Below are positions 16,737 to 25,405 of a DNA stretch of 64,000 nucleotides, one piece after another. The DNA lies in NCBI GenBank assembly GCA_964655005.1, contig CAZZKE010000007.1, positions 12,336 to 76,335 of the forward strand, given 5' to 3'. The notes under the pieces are model-generated. The model did no database searches and had not been told where the DNA came from. It saw nothing but the letters and a program-made list of their open reading frames with translations. This DNA is from CAZZKE01 sp964655005 (GTDB lineage: Bacteria; Pseudomonadota; Alphaproteobacteria; Rhodospirillales; JABHCV01). The position numbers and the translations under genes were made by a program. Numbering within the stretch: the first letter of the stretch is position 1; each line of letters starts with the position of its first letter.

Positions 16737-19184
16737 ATGGATACGACCATAGACCAAGGCGGGCCGGCCGACGCCCAATTGATCCACCTGACACTGCCGG
16801 TGGAAGGCATGACCTGCGCCACCTGCGCCTCGCGGATCGAACGGGTTGTCAACAAACTGCCGGGAATCGAAAGCGCCAGCGTTAATCTGGCCACGGAACG
16901 GGCCGATGTGATCTTCGAAGAAGGATCGGTCGGCAGCGCTCAAATCGCCGAGGCGATCACCAAGGCCGGATTCACGGTGCCGCCGACCCACCATAAACTG
17001 GCGATTGACGGCATGACCTGCGCCTCGTGCGTGGGCCGGGTCGAAAAAGCCCTGGGCAATGTCGATGGGGTGGTCTCGGCGGTGGTCAATCTGGCTACCG
17101 AACAGGCCAGTGTCGAGGTCGAGACCGGGCGGACATCGCTGGCCGATCTTATCCGGGCCGTCGAAAAAACCGGTTACGGGGCGGAAGCGGTGACCGATGA
17201 CGACGCCCGTTTTGCAGAGGACGAACGCAAGGCCAGGGAAAAAACCCGTCATGACCTTATGGTCGTCGCCGGGTCGGCCTTGCTGACCCTGCCGTTCCTG
17301 GCGCAACTGGTGATGATGCTGAATCCGGGCACGTTCGTCATGCCGCCGCTGCTGCAACTGGTGTTGGCTACTCCGATCCAGTTTGCCGCCGGGGCGCGCT
17401 TTTATAAACCGGCCTGGGCGGCGCTGAAGGCCGGCACCGGCAATATGGACCTGCTGGTGGTGATGGGCACGCTGGCGGCATACGGACTTAGCATCTACCT
17501 GATGTTAACGGCGGCGCCGGGCGTCGTGCCGCATTTGTATTTCGAAGCCGGGGCGGCGGTTATAACCCTGGTTCTGTTCGGTAAATGGATGGAGGCCAGG
17601 GCCAAACGCGGCGCTACGGAAGCAATCCGGGCGCTGATGAACCTGCGCCCGGAAAAGGCCAGGGTGTTCAGTGACGGCGCCGAGGTCGAGGTGCCGGTCG
17701 CCCTGGTGGCCAGCGGTGATCTGGTGATTGTCCGCCCCGGCGAGCGCATCGCCGTCGATGGCATCGTCGCCGAGGGCGCTTCGCAGGTCGATGAATCGCT
17801 GATTACCGGGGAAAGCATGCCGGTTAGCAAGGCCGTGGGCGACACGGTGACCGGCGGCGCCATTAATGCCGAGGGCCTGCTGAAAATCAGGGCGACCACG
17901 GTCGGCGCCGAATCGGCGCTGTCGCGGATTATATCGATGATCCAGAGCGCCCAGGCGACCAAGGCGCCGGTGCAGCGGATGGTCGACAAGATTTCCGCGG
18001 TATTTGTTCCGGTCGTGGTCCTGGTCGCCGTTTCCTCGTTTCTGGTCTGGTATTTCGTCATGGATGTTGAGGCCTCGCTGGCGATTATCAACGCGGTGGC
18101 CGTGCTGGTTATCGCCTGCCCGTGTGCGCTGGGACTGGCGACGCCGACGGCGATCATGGCCGGCACCGGCACCGCCGCCCGTTACGGCATCCTGATTAAG
18201 GATGCCGAGGCCCTGGAACTGGCCCACAAGGTCAATACCGTGGTGCTCGACAAGACCGGCACCCTGACCGAAGGCAAGCCGACGGTCAGCGCCGTTATCG
18301 TGCTGGACGGGGGCGATGGTGACGGGTTTATCAGGCTCGCCGCCTCGGCCCAGCAGGGCAGTGAACATCCCCTGGGCATGGCCGTTCTTGATCGCGCCAG
18401 GGACATGCAGTTGGCCAAGCTGGACAACTTCGTCAGTCATCCGGGCCGCGGCCTGGAAGCGGAAATAGAGGGCCGCACCCTGATTGTCGGTAACCGGCGT
18501 TTGATGGGCGACGCCGGGATCGACCAGGACGCCCTGGAAGAACAGGTCCAGGTCCACGAGAATACCGGCAAAACGGTCATGTGGGTGGCCGAGACGGCGC
18601 CGGAACAGCGCCTTTTGGGTGTTATCGCGGTCGGCGACAAGATCAAGGAAACCGCCGCCCGGGCGGTCCGCAACCTACAGGAACAGGGCATCGAGACGAT
18701 CATGCTGACCGGTGATAACGCCCGCACCGCCGCCGGCGTCGCCGAGGCCGTCAATGTTGACCGGGTGATAGCCGAGGTTTTGCCCGAGGATAAGGCGGCG
18801 GAAATAGAGCGTCTAAAGGGGCAGGGCAAGATTGTCGCCATGGTCGGTGACGGCGTCAACGACGCCCCGGCCCTGGCCGCCGCCGATGTCGGCATCGCCA
18901 TGGGTACCGGCACCGATGTCGCCATGCACACCGCCGGCATCACCCTGATGCGCGGCGATACCATGCTGATTTCCGATGCCATCGCGGTATCGCGGGCGAC
19001 CCACTACAAAATCCGCCAGAACCTGTTCTGGGCCTTTATCTACAACACCATCGGCATTCCGCTGGCTGCCGCCGGCCTGTTGAGCCCGGTGATCGCCGGC
19101 GCGGCCATGGCCATGAGCAGCGTCTCGGTGGTCTCGAACTCGTTGCTGCTGAAACGCTGGAAGCCGAAAAAAATAAAAGAGTGA
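16737..19184 (+). CDS. copA: Copper-exporting P1B-type ATPase
   Basis: 815 residues. It pumps Cu(I) out of the cytoplasm using ATP. Two N-terminal heavy-metal-associated domains carry GMTCATC (24-30) and GMTCASC (92-98). Then come eight membrane helices, the actuator loop with T-G-E-S, the ion-binding C-P-C (~461) in helix 6, the phosphorylation site D-K-T-G-T (Asp505), and H-P-L-G, M-L-T-G-D-N and G-D-G-V-N-D (~704) of the nucleotide-binding domains. The N-P-x-x-x-x-I-x-x-x-x-x-W copper motif region lies in the C-terminal helices. It has its own CueR-like promoter and is transcribed away from trpG. Confidence 0.95.
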   Translation: MDTTIDQGGPADAQLIHLTLPVEGMTCATCASRIERVVNKLPGIESASVNLATERADVIFEEGSVGSAQIAEAITKAGFTVPPTHHKLAIDGMTCASCVGRVEKALGNVDGVVSAVVNLATEQASVEVETGRTSLADLIRAVEKTGYGAEAVTDDDARFAEDERKAREKTRHDLMVVAGSALLTLPFLAQLVMMLNPGTFVMPPLLQLVLATPIQFAAGARFYKPAWAALKAGTGNMDLLVVMGTLAAYGLSIYLMLTAAPGVVPHLYFEAGAAVITLVLFGKWMEARAKRGATEAIRALMNLRPEKARVFSDGAEVEVPVALVASGDLVIVRPGERIAVDGIVAEGASQVDESLITGESMPVSKAVGDTVTGGAINAEGLLKIRATTVGAESALSRIISMIQSAQATKAPVQRMVDKISAVFVPVVVLVAVSSFLVWYFVMDVEASLAIINAVAVLVIACPCALGLATPTAIMAGTGTAARYGILIKDAEALELAHKVNTVVLDKTGTLTEGKPTVSAVIVLDGGDGDGFIRLAASAQQGSEHPLGMAVLDRARDMQLAKLDNFVSHPGRGLEAEIEGRTLIVGNRRLMGDAGIDQDALEEQVQVHENTGKTVMWVAETAPEQRLLGVIAVGDKIKETAARAVRNLQEQGIETIMLTGDNARTAAGVAEAVNVDRVIAEVLPEDKAAEIERLKGQGKIVAMVGDGVNDAPALAAADVGIAMGTGTDVAMHTAGITLMRGDTMLISDAIAVSRATHYKIRQNLFWAFIYNTIGIPLAAAGLLSPVIAGAAMAMSSVSVVSNSLLLKRWKPKKIKE

Positions 19185-19243
19185 AGAAACAAGGCTATTT
19201 TTAAAATAAATGGCCTGATTCCTTGCGGGAGACGGCCACGCGG

Positions 19244-19822
19244 TTAGCGGTTCATCGCGTGGTATTCCGGATTGGGCATCATGTCGAGGCCATGGGCCAT
19301 GCGATTGGTGTAGTTGAAGAAACCGACAACATCGCAGATATCGAATATATCCTGGTCGGAAAAACCGGCGTCGCGCAGACCCTGGCGGTCGTCTTCCCGG
19401 ATATCATGGGGAGTGACGGTCAGTTTCCAGGCGAAATCGAGCATCGCCCGCTGGCGCCGGTCCAGTTCGGCGACACGGTAATTGATGACCATCATTTCGC
19501 CCAGTTGCGGGTCATCGGAATACTGGCGCACCGCCTGACCGTGGGCGACCAGACAGTAATAGCAGCGGTTGGCCGAAGAGACCACGACGGCGATCATTTC
19601 CCGTTCCAGCTTGCTGAGGCCGCAATCATCCTCATCCAGCATGATCTGGTTATAGAACGAGATAAAGTTAGACAGTTTTTTTTGATTGCCCATATAGGAT
19701 TTCAGCACATAAGGCAGCAAACCAAGTGCTTTTCGGCACTTGGCGAAATATTTTTTCAGGCCGTCATCAAGGGTGTCTTCATCGGGCAGCGGAATACGAA
19801 CAATATGATTTGGTTGTGGCAT
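19244..19822 (-). CDS. AhpD-like peroxidase-related protein (carboxymuconolactone decarboxylase family)
   Basis: 192 residues. It belongs to the alkylhydroperoxidase-like, uncharacterised peroxidase-related branch, recognised by the central C-Y-Y-C-L-V-A-H-G redox pair, preceded by L-S-x-L-E-R-E-M-I-A-V-V-V-S. The CxxC and nearby His and Glu form the AhpD-type proton-relay site, so a thiol-dependent peroxide reductase role is likely but unproven. I prefer ATG 19822 because GGAG sits six bases before it; an in-frame ATG at 19834 has no visible ribosome site. Convergent with copA, whose stop is 59 bases away. Confidence 0.8.
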   Translation of the reverse strand: MPQPNHIVRIPLPDEDTLDDGLKKYFAKCRKALGLLPYVLKSYMGNQKKLSNFISFYNQIMLDEDDCGLSKLEREMIAVVVSSANRCYYCLVAHGQAVRQYSDDPQLGEMMVINYRVAELDRRQRAMLDFAWKLTVTPHDIREDDRQGLRDAGFSDQDIFDICDVVGFFNYTNRMAHGLDMMPNPEYHAMNR

Positions 19823-19847
19823 AAGGGGCTCCATCCGGAAAAAAAGT

Positions 19848-20936
19848 TCAGTCGCCGCATTGACCTTTGTGGCGCAGCAGGTGATCGGCCAGGACGCAGG
19901 CGATCATCGCCTCGCCGATAGGTACGGCGCGAATGCCGACGCACGGGTCATGTCGGCCATGGGTCACAATTTCGACGTTTTCGCCCCAGGTATTGACGGA
20001 TTTTTGCGGGATCGAAATGCTGCTGGTTGGTTTGACGGCGAACCGCGTGACCAGGTCCTGACCAGATGAAATGCCACCCAGCACGCCGCCCGCCTTGTTG
20101 CCGGCGAAAATAACCTTGCCATCCGGGGCGATGCTCATCTGATCGGCGTTTTCCGGCCCGGTCAGGGTGGCGGCTTCGAACCCGGCCCCGATTTCCACGC
20201 CCTTGACCGCCGGAATGCTCATCAGCGCCTTGGCGATATCCGCGTCAAGGCGGTCGAACACCGGCTCTCCCAGGCCGGCGGGAACGCCACTGGCGATAAC
20301 CTCGACAACGGCGCCGGTCGATGATCCCTGTTCACGGATGATGTCAAGATGGGCCTGCCATGATTCCACGGCGGCCCGGTCCGGGCAGCGGAACGGGTTG
20401 GCCGCTATTTCGTTCCAATCCCAGTTATTTCGGTCAATTCCCAATGGTCCCATCTGGACCAGCGCACCGCGAATATTCACCGGGGTTTCGAGAATTTCAT
20501 CAAGAACTTTCCGGGCTACGGCGCCGGCGGCGACCCGCATCGCGGTTTCCCGGGCGCTCGACCGGCCGCCGCCGCGATAATCGCGGATGCCGTATTTTTG
20601 AAAATACGAATAATCGGCGTGACCGGGACGGAACTTGTCCTTGATGTCGCTATAATCTCCGGACCTGGCGTCTTCATTGACAATCATCAGTCCAATCGGT
20701 GTGCCGGTCGTCTGGCCTTCGAATACGCCGGACAGAATTTTCACTTTATCCGGTTCCTGGCGGGCAGAGGTGTATTTCGATTGCCCGGTGCGACGCTTGT
20801 CGACAAAGGGCTGGATGTCGTCTTCGCTCAGGGGAATGCGCGGCGGTGCACCATCAATGACGCAACCGATGGCCGGCCCGTGACTCTCGCCGAAGCTGGT
20901 TACTCGGAACAACTGCCCCATGGTATTTCCGGACAT
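19848..20936 (-). CDS. aroC: Chorismate synthase
   Basis: 362 residues. It converts EPSP to chorismate with reduced FMN, the last common step to the aromatic amino acids. Signatures: G-E-S-H-G-x-A-I-G-C-V-I-D-G near the start, R-x-G-H-A-D/R-P-G-H-A-D-Y-S-Y, Y-R-G-G-G-R-S-S-A-R-E-T near 130 and the C-terminal R-H-D-P-C-V-G-I-R-A-V-P. It lies 111 bases downstream of fabI, with a hairpin between them. Confidence 0.96.
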   Translation of the reverse strand: MSGNTMGQLFRVTSFGESHGPAIGCVIDGAPPRIPLSEDDIQPFVDKRRTGQSKYTSARQEPDKVKILSGVFEGQTTGTPIGLMIVNEDARSGDYSDIKDKFRPGHADYSYFQKYGIRDYRGGGRSSARETAMRVAAGAVARKVLDEILETPVNIRGALVQMGPLGIDRNNWDWNEIAANPFRCPDRAAVESWQAHLDIIREQGSSTGAVVEVIASGVPAGLGEPVFDRLDADIAKALMSIPAVKGVEIGAGFEAATLTGPENADQMSIAPDGKVIFAGNKAGGVLGGISSGQDLVTRFAVKPTSSISIPQKSVNTWGENVEIVTHGRHDPCVGIRAVPIGEAMIACVLADHLLRHKGQCGD

Positions 20937-21010
20937 TTGAATTCCTTAGATCAGAAAGCTATCGGGAAGTATTATTTGATAGCAGAAAGTTTGATCGATT
21001 TCAATAAGTT

Positions 21011-21029
21011 AGGGCGGCTTGTTCGCCCT
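21011..21029 (-). terminator. Stem-loop after fabI, weak terminator candidate
   Basis: AGGGCG (21011-21016) pairs with CGCCCT (21024-21029) around a seven-base loop, 18 bases past the fabI stop on the - strand. The following bases (TAACTTATTG) are AT-rich but not a clean U-run, so it may only be a transcript end-stabiliser between fabI and aroC. Confidence 0.35.
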
Positions 21030-21047
21030 CGGGAATGGCCGGTTGCT

Positions 21048-21860
21048 TCAGGATGTCGTTATATCCGGCGCGTCGACCGCCTTCATGCCAACTATATGAT
21101 AGCCGCAATCGACATGATGGGTTTCGCCGGTAACGCCGCTCGACAGGTCGCTTAGCAGGTACATGCCGGCGCCGCCGACATCGTCCAGCGTAACGTTGCG
21201 CCGAAGCGGTGAATTGTATTCGTTCCATTTCAGGATATAGCGAAAGTCGCCAATGCCCGACGCTGCCAGGGTTTTCATGGGGCCGGCGGACAGGGCGTTG
21301 ATCCGGATGTTGCGCCGTCCCAGATCTTCGGCCAGATAACGGACGCTGGCTTCCAGGGCGGCCTTGGCCACGCCCATCACGTTGTAATGCGGAATTACCC
21401 GTTCGGCGCCGTAATAGGTCAGCGTGATGATCGATCCGCCGTCGGACATCAACGGTTCGGCGCGCTGGCAGACGGCGGTCAGGGAATAACACGAGACATC
21501 CATGGAACGGTTGAAATTCTCGCGGCTGGTCTCGATGTAGCGGCCTTTCAGCTCTTCCTTGTCGGAATAGGCGATGGCGTGGACCAGGAAATCAAGTTTG
21601 CCCCAGTGTTTTTCGATCTCGCCGAAGACACCGTCAATGCTGGCCATATCGGTGACGTCGCATTCCAGAAGGATGTCGGAACCGACCTTCTCGGCCAGCG
21701 GCCCGACCCGCTTTTTCAACACGTCGCCCTGATAGGTAAAGGCCAGGTCGGCGCCGTTGGCGCGCAGCGTACGGGCGATGCCCCATGCTATGGAATGGTC
21801 ATTGGCGACGCCCATGACCAGTCCTTTTTTCCCCTTCATCAACTGATTGCTTGAAGACAT
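21048..21860 (-). CDS. fabI: Enoyl-[acyl-carrier-protein] reductase (NADH)
   Basis: 270 residues, short-chain dehydrogenase fold. It reduces trans-2-enoyl-ACP in the last step of each fatty-acid elongation round. The nucleotide loop reads G-V-A-N-D-H-S-I-A-W-G-I-A and the catalytic Y-x6-K is in H-Y-N-V-M-G-V-A-K-A-A-L-E. The S-x-G-P-M/A-x-T-L-A-A-S-G-I segment is also typical of FabI. A GAGGG lies four bases before ATG 21860. It is the usual target of triclosan-type inhibitors in this family. Confidence 0.96.
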   Translation of the reverse strand: MSSSNQLMKGKKGLVMGVANDHSIAWGIARTLRANGADLAFTYQGDVLKKRVGPLAEKVGSDILLECDVTDMASIDGVFGEIEKHWGKLDFLVHAIAYSDKEELKGRYIETSRENFNRSMDVSCYSLTAVCQRAEPLMSDGGSIITLTYYGAERVIPHYNVMGVAKAALEASVRYLAEDLGRRNIRINALSAGPMKTLAASGIGDFRYILKWNEYNSPLRRNVTLDDVGGAGMYLLSDLSSGVTGETHHVDCGYHIVGMKAVDAPDITTS

Positions 21861-21989
21861 TGATCCCTCTTTGATTTGAACCCAGGCAGATTCGAACGGT
21901 TACGCGCCGGCATGGTACACGAAAGCCCCGCCATGAATAAAGCGGGCATCTGATCGAGAGGGTAAAATCATAGATTGCCGATGGCACAA

Positions 21990-22021
21990 GGGGCCGCCCC
22001 GGATAAATCCCGGACAGCCCC
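21990..22021 (-). terminator. Stem-loop downstream of the CDGSH gene
   Basis: On the - strand GGGGC...CCGGG faces CCGGGGCG...GCCCC across an ATTTAT loop, beginning 49 bases after the CDGSH gene stop. The stem is GC-rich with internal mismatches and no U-run follows, so termination is only a guess. The remainder of the 210-base gap (21861-22070) holds nothing else I can assign. Confidence 0.3.
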
Positions 22022-22070
22022 GTAACAGAATGGCTCGGGCCAGATTGCTATCTGTCGAGCGGTTCCACGT

Positions 22071-22310
22071 TTAAAGGTCCTTGTGGGCGCCGTTGCAAAA
22101 CGGTGTGCCATCGTTGCGTTTGCAGGCGCACAGATAGGCCGTTTTGGATTCTTCCGGCGTGAATTCGACCGGCGTGAACTCGGTATCCTTGTGGCTGCCA
22201 TCGCAAAATGGCTGTTTCTGGCTCATCCCGCAACTACACCAGTAGTAGGTTTTGCCGGCTTCCAGTTCGACTTCAATGGGGCTTTTCTGGGCGATGATTG
22301 GTTCGGCCAT
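22071..22310 (-). CDS. Double CDGSH iron-sulfur protein
   Basis: 79 residues with two mitoNEET-type motifs: C-S-C-G-M-S-Q-K-Q-P-F-C-D-G-S-H and C-A-C-K-R-N-D-G-T-P-F-C-N-G-A-H, each giving the 3Cys-1His ligands of a [2Fe-2S] cluster. Such small soluble proteins are thought to store or transfer clusters or electrons; the partner is unknown. Start at ATG 22310, with AGGAG ten bases upstream. A longer open frame to 22433 has no family similarity and would run into the divergent LysR start. Divergent from the LysR regulator, with a 122-base shared promoter region. Confidence 0.9.
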   Translation of the reverse strand: MAEPIIAQKSPIEVELEAGKTYYWCSCGMSQKQPFCDGSHKDTEFTPVEFTPEESKTAYLCACKRNDGTPFCNGAHKDL

Positions 22311-22432
22311 ATTTAGGTATCTCCTGTATGTACGATGGGTTAATCGGGGAAGGATACAATGTCGTAAGAATATTGATAATCCACTAAAAAAGAATATCAT
22401 TGTTTCTTGTAGGAAACAGTGTGGAGTTGACA

Positions 22433-23329
22433 ATGGTCGATCTGACCGGCTTTTCGGTCTATGCCAAGGTGGTCGAAGCTGGCAGCTTTTCGGCGGCGGC
22501 GGCGGAGCTGGGGTTATCCAAATCGACCGTCAGCAAGCAGATTTCCGGCCTTGAAGCCCGCCTTGGGGTGCGTTTGCTCAACCGGACAACGCGGCGATTG
22601 AGCTTAACCGAAGTCGGAGCGGCCTTCTACGAGCGGGCGGCGGGCATCGTCGCCGAAGCCGAAGAGGCGGAACGACTGGTGACCAGTCAGCAGGCAGAAC
22701 CGCACGGCACCCTCAAGGTCAGCGCCCCGATGTCTTTCGGCATACTTCACATGGCGCCGGCGATTCCTTCTTTCATGGCGCTTTATCCGGGTCTTAAAGT
22801 GGACATGGATCTCAACGACCGCCTAGTCGATCTGGTTGAAGAAGGTTACGACGTCGCGATCCGGATCGCCCGGCTGCCCGATTCAAGCCTGGTGGCGCGC
22901 AAGTTGGCGCCGCTGCGCCCGGTCGTCTGCGCCACGCCCGGCTATTGGCGCCGCCAGCCGCCGCCGCTTGTGCCGGGCGATCTGAAAGATCACAACTGCC
23001 TTATCTACAGCTACCTGCTGAAAACGGAAGAATGGCACTTTCTGGGGCCAAACGGCCCGATTGCGGTAAAAATATCGGGTACCTTCCGGACCAATAACGG
23101 CGATGCCTTGCGGGCCGTGGCGCTGGGTGGTCTGGGACTGTTCATGGGGCCCGCTTTCATCGTCGACGAGGACCTGCGAGCCGGTCGTTTGCAAGCGGTT
23201 TTGCAGGATTTTGAGATGACCGATCTGTCGATCTACGCCGTCTACGCGGATTCCAGATACCTGTCCGCCAAGGTCCGCGCCTTTATCGATTTTCTGGCCG
23301 GACGTTTCGTCTCCATGAAACAATCGTAA
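22433..23329 (+). CDS. LysR-family transcriptional regulator
   Basis: 298 residues. N-terminal winged helix-turn-helix (residues 5-65: F-S-V-Y-A-K-V-V-E-A-G-S-F-S-A-A-A-A-E-L ... R-L-L-N-R-T-T-R-R) and a C-terminal periplasmic-binding-like effector domain of the CrgA/AaeR-like branch (P-x-S-F-G, Y-D-V-A-I-R-I-x-x-L-x-D-S-S-L-V-A-R-K-L). GGAG seven bases before ATG 22433 fixes the start. By the usual LysR rule it may regulate the divergent CDGSH gene; the effector cannot be read. Convergent with the DnaJ gene, five bases between stops. Confidence 0.9.
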   Translation: MVDLTGFSVYAKVVEAGSFSAAAAELGLSKSTVSKQISGLEARLGVRLLNRTTRRLSLTEVGAAFYERAAGIVAEAEEAERLVTSQQAEPHGTLKVSAPMSFGILHMAPAIPSFMALYPGLKVDMDLNDRLVDLVEEGYDVAIRIARLPDSSLVARKLAPLRPVVCATPGYWRRQPPPLVPGDLKDHNCLIYSYLLKTEEWHFLGPNGPIAVKISGTFRTNNGDALRAVALGGLGLFMGPAFIVDEDLRAGRLQAVLQDFEMTDLSIYAVYADSRYLSAKVRAFIDFLAGRFVSMKQS

Positions 23330-23334
23330 ATGCC

Positions 23335-24240
23335 CTAATCGGCGGCGGCTTTGTTGATGCTCCACTTGCCGAAGACGCCGTCCGAGCGAACATCGTAGTC
23401 ATTGTTTTTGGCCCATTTCTTGACGAATTTCGTTAATTCGTCATCCGGTTTCTTCGGCAGCACCACCTTCAGGCTGACCAGTTGGTCGCCGCCGGTTTTA
23501 GTCCCGGCGCCGGCCACGCCCTTGCCTTTCAGGCGCAGGGTGGTGCCGGTGTTCGAACCGGCCGGCACGGTAACGGTCACCGGTCCGTACACCGTCGGCA
23601 CTTTGACGCGGGCGCCAAGGACGGCTTCGGCCAGGGTGATCGGGCAATCCATCAGGATATTCATCCCCTCGCGGCGGAACAGGGCATCGGGCTGGACCAC
23701 GATTTCGACGTGGGCGTCGCCGTTGGCCCCGCCACCCAGGCCGCCCATGCCCTGACCCTTGAGGCGCAGGACCTGTCCGCTTCTGACCCCTGCCGGAATG
23801 GTCACGGCCAGGTGTTTGCCGTTGGCTATGCTGACATGCTTGTTGGCTCCGGTAACGGCCTCGGCGAAGGGTACTTTCAGGGAATAGGAAACATCGGCGC
23901 CGTCGATTATTATGTTGGCGTTGGCCCGACCGCTGTGCTGCCTGAAAAAATCATCGAACGGGCTGCGTCCGGTCGGGCGCGCCCGACCGCCGCCGAAGGG
24001 GGCGCCGCGCCCGGTCGGGTTGCCGTTGGCGTCAATTTCGCCGCGATCATAGCTGGCCCGTTTTTTTGAATCCGACAGCAATTCATAGGCCGCCGACAGG
24101 TCCTTGAAACGGTCTTCGGCGCCGGGTTTGTCGCCGGCGCTGTCGGGATGCAGCTTGCGGGCTAGTTGCCGATAGGTTTTCTTGATTACTTCGGCGCTGG
24201 CGTTGCGCGGCACGCCAAGGATGTCATAAGGATCTTTCAT
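23335..24240 (-). CDS. DnaJ/CbpA-type co-chaperone without zinc finger
   Basis: 301 residues. N-terminal J domain with the H-P-D tripeptide in K-L-H-P-D-S-A-G, which stimulates DnaK ATPase. A G/F-rich linker follows (~75-110, G-A-P-F-G-G-G-R-A-R), then two beta-barrel substrate-binding domains of the DnaJ C-terminal family (V-x-I-P-A-G-V-R-S-G-Q-V-L-R-L-K-G-x-G). There is no CxxCxGxG zinc domain, so it resembles CbpA/class B proteins. Its ATG overlaps the stop of the upstream surface lipoprotein (ATGA), so the two are translationally coupled. Confidence 0.92.
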   Translation of the reverse strand: MKDPYDILGVPRNASAEVIKKTYRQLARKLHPDSAGDKPGAEDRFKDLSAAYELLSDSKKRASYDRGEIDANGNPTGRGAPFGGGRARPTGRSPFDDFFRQHSGRANANIIIDGADVSYSLKVPFAEAVTGANKHVSIANGKHLAVTIPAGVRSGQVLRLKGQGMGGLGGGANGDAHVEIVVQPDALFRREGMNILMDCPITLAEAVLGARVKVPTVYGPVTVTVPAGSNTGTTLRLKGKGVAGAGTKTGGDQLVSLKVVLPKKPDDELTKFVKKWAKNNDYDVRSDGVFGKWSINKAAAD

Positions 24241-24725
24241 TGCACAATTTTCCACGATCCATCGGGCTGGCGGCAGGCGCGACCGATGGCTGTTTGTTCT
24301 TTGCCGTCGATAATAATGCTAGAGTCGAAGTCGCGGCAATCCTTGCCATCGACCAGACGGGCGTCGCCGGTTGGTTTGTAGGTCCCGGAATTCCCTGAAT
24401 CCGGGTTGCTCCACTGCACGGTTTGACCGGTGTTTGCCGTTTCCATGGTGTCCTGGGCCGTCGTATCGGCGCGTTCCATATCTGTGTCACTCATGGTTTT
24501 GGCGATTTCTTTGCCGATCAGCGAACCGAAGATGGCGCCCAGGCTGGCGCCCATGATTTTGCCGCCGCCGTCATTGAACGAACCGCCGACTTTTGATCCG
24601 ATAACGGCGCCGATAACGGTACCGGCAGTGGCGCCGATCTTCCGGTTGGCGTCCTGGTCGGTTGCCGAACAGGCGGCCAGAAAAAGGCTCGCGGCGAAGA
24701 TGGCGGAAAAAGTTTTTTTAGTCAT
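24237..24725 (-). CDS. 17-kDa surface-antigen-type outer-membrane lipoprotein
   Basis: 162 residues. The N-terminus is a lipoprotein signal with lipobox L-A-A-C (Cys at ~20). A glycine-zipper region follows (G-A-T-A-G-T-V-I-G-A-V-I-G-S... G-A-S-L-G-A-I-F-G-S-L-I-G), then the rickettsia 17-kDa antigen-type C-terminal domain with C-R-D-F ... A-C-R-Q-P-D-G-S-W. Such proteins are outer-membrane lipoproteins of unclear function. ATG 24725 is chosen because it starts a clean signal peptide; the upstream open frame is antisense to pdxH. The coupled dnaJ gene suggests a linked stress or folding role, which is inference. Confidence 0.85.
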   Translation of the reverse strand: MTKKTFSAIFAASLFLAACSATDQDANRKIGATAGTVIGAVIGSKVGGSFNDGGGKIMGASLGAIFGSLIGKEIAKTMSDTDMERADTTAQDTMETANTGQTVQWSNPDSGNSGTYKPTGDARLVDGKDCRDFDSSIIIDGKEQTAIGRACRQPDGSWKIVQ

Positions 24726-24816
24726 TCCCGATTGGGCTCTTGGCCCCGATGTGCTAACGGTTGGTAAGGATATCCTGTGGCTAAGAATCAATCGCCAATC
24801 ATAAAGCACCGACACC

Positions 24817-25404
24817 ATGACTGTCACCCAAGACGACCCGATCACGCTTTTCACGGAATGGCTGGCCGAGGCCGAAAAGTCCGAGCCCAACGACGCCAAC
24901 GCCATGACCCTGGCGACGGCGAACGCCGATGGCATGCCTTCGGCCCGCATGGTGCTGCTCAAGGGCGTCGATCAACGGGGCTTCACATTCTACACCAATC
25001 TGGGCAGCCGCAAGGCCCGTGAATTAACTGAAAACCCTAATGCGGCGCTGTGTTTCCATTGGAAATCATTGAAACGGCAAGTCCGGGTGGTCGGTGAAAT
25101 AAACCCGGTCGAGGACGCCGAGGCCGACGCCTATTTCGCCTCGCGGCCCCGGGCCAGCAGGATTGGGGCCTGGGCGTCGAAACAGTCGCATTCGCTTGCC
25201 GGTCGCTTCGATCTGGAAAAACGGGTCGCCGAATTTACCGCCAAATTTGCCGTCGGCCATATTCCAAGACCCGATTTCTGGTCCGGTTTCACGCTCCGCC
25301 CGGCGGAAATTGAATTCTGGTCGGATCGCCCCTTTCGATTGCACGAACGCCTGGTTTACCGTCGCTCCGACACCGGTTGGACGACCGAACACCTGTTTCC
25401 CTGA
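24817..25404 (+). CDS. pdxH: Pyridoxamine 5'-phosphate oxidase
   Basis: 195 residues, FMN-binding split barrel. It oxidises pyridoxamine or pyridoxine phosphate to pyridoxal phosphate. Marks: A-N-A-D-G-x-P-S-A-R-M-V-L-L-K-G, F-T-F-Y-T-N-x-x-S-R-K, F-H-W-K-S-L-x-R-Q-V-R and the C-terminal dimerisation motif F-W-x-x-R-x-F-R-L-H-E-R-L-V-Y. Divergent from the surface-antigen gene (91 bases). The CDF transporter follows one base after the stop. Confidence 0.95.
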   Translation: MTVTQDDPITLFTEWLAEAEKSEPNDANAMTLATANADGMPSARMVLLKGVDQRGFTFYTNLGSRKARELTENPNAALCFHWKSLKRQVRVVGEINPVEDAEADAYFASRPRASRIGAWASKQSHSLAGRFDLEKRVAEFTAKFAVGHIPRPDFWSGFTLRPAEIEFWSDRPFRLHERLVYRRSDTGWTTEHLFP

Positions 25405-25405
25405 T

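Noticed and set aside
21870..21915. Possible tRNA T-arm (GTTCGAATC on -)
   Set aside because: The flanking five bases on either side do not pair, and no acceptor or anticodon stem is found nearby.
21926..21946. Small GC stem (CCCGC...GCGGG) near fabI
   Set aside because: The stem is five to six bases with an extra unpaired base and no U-run, so it is too weak to call a terminator.
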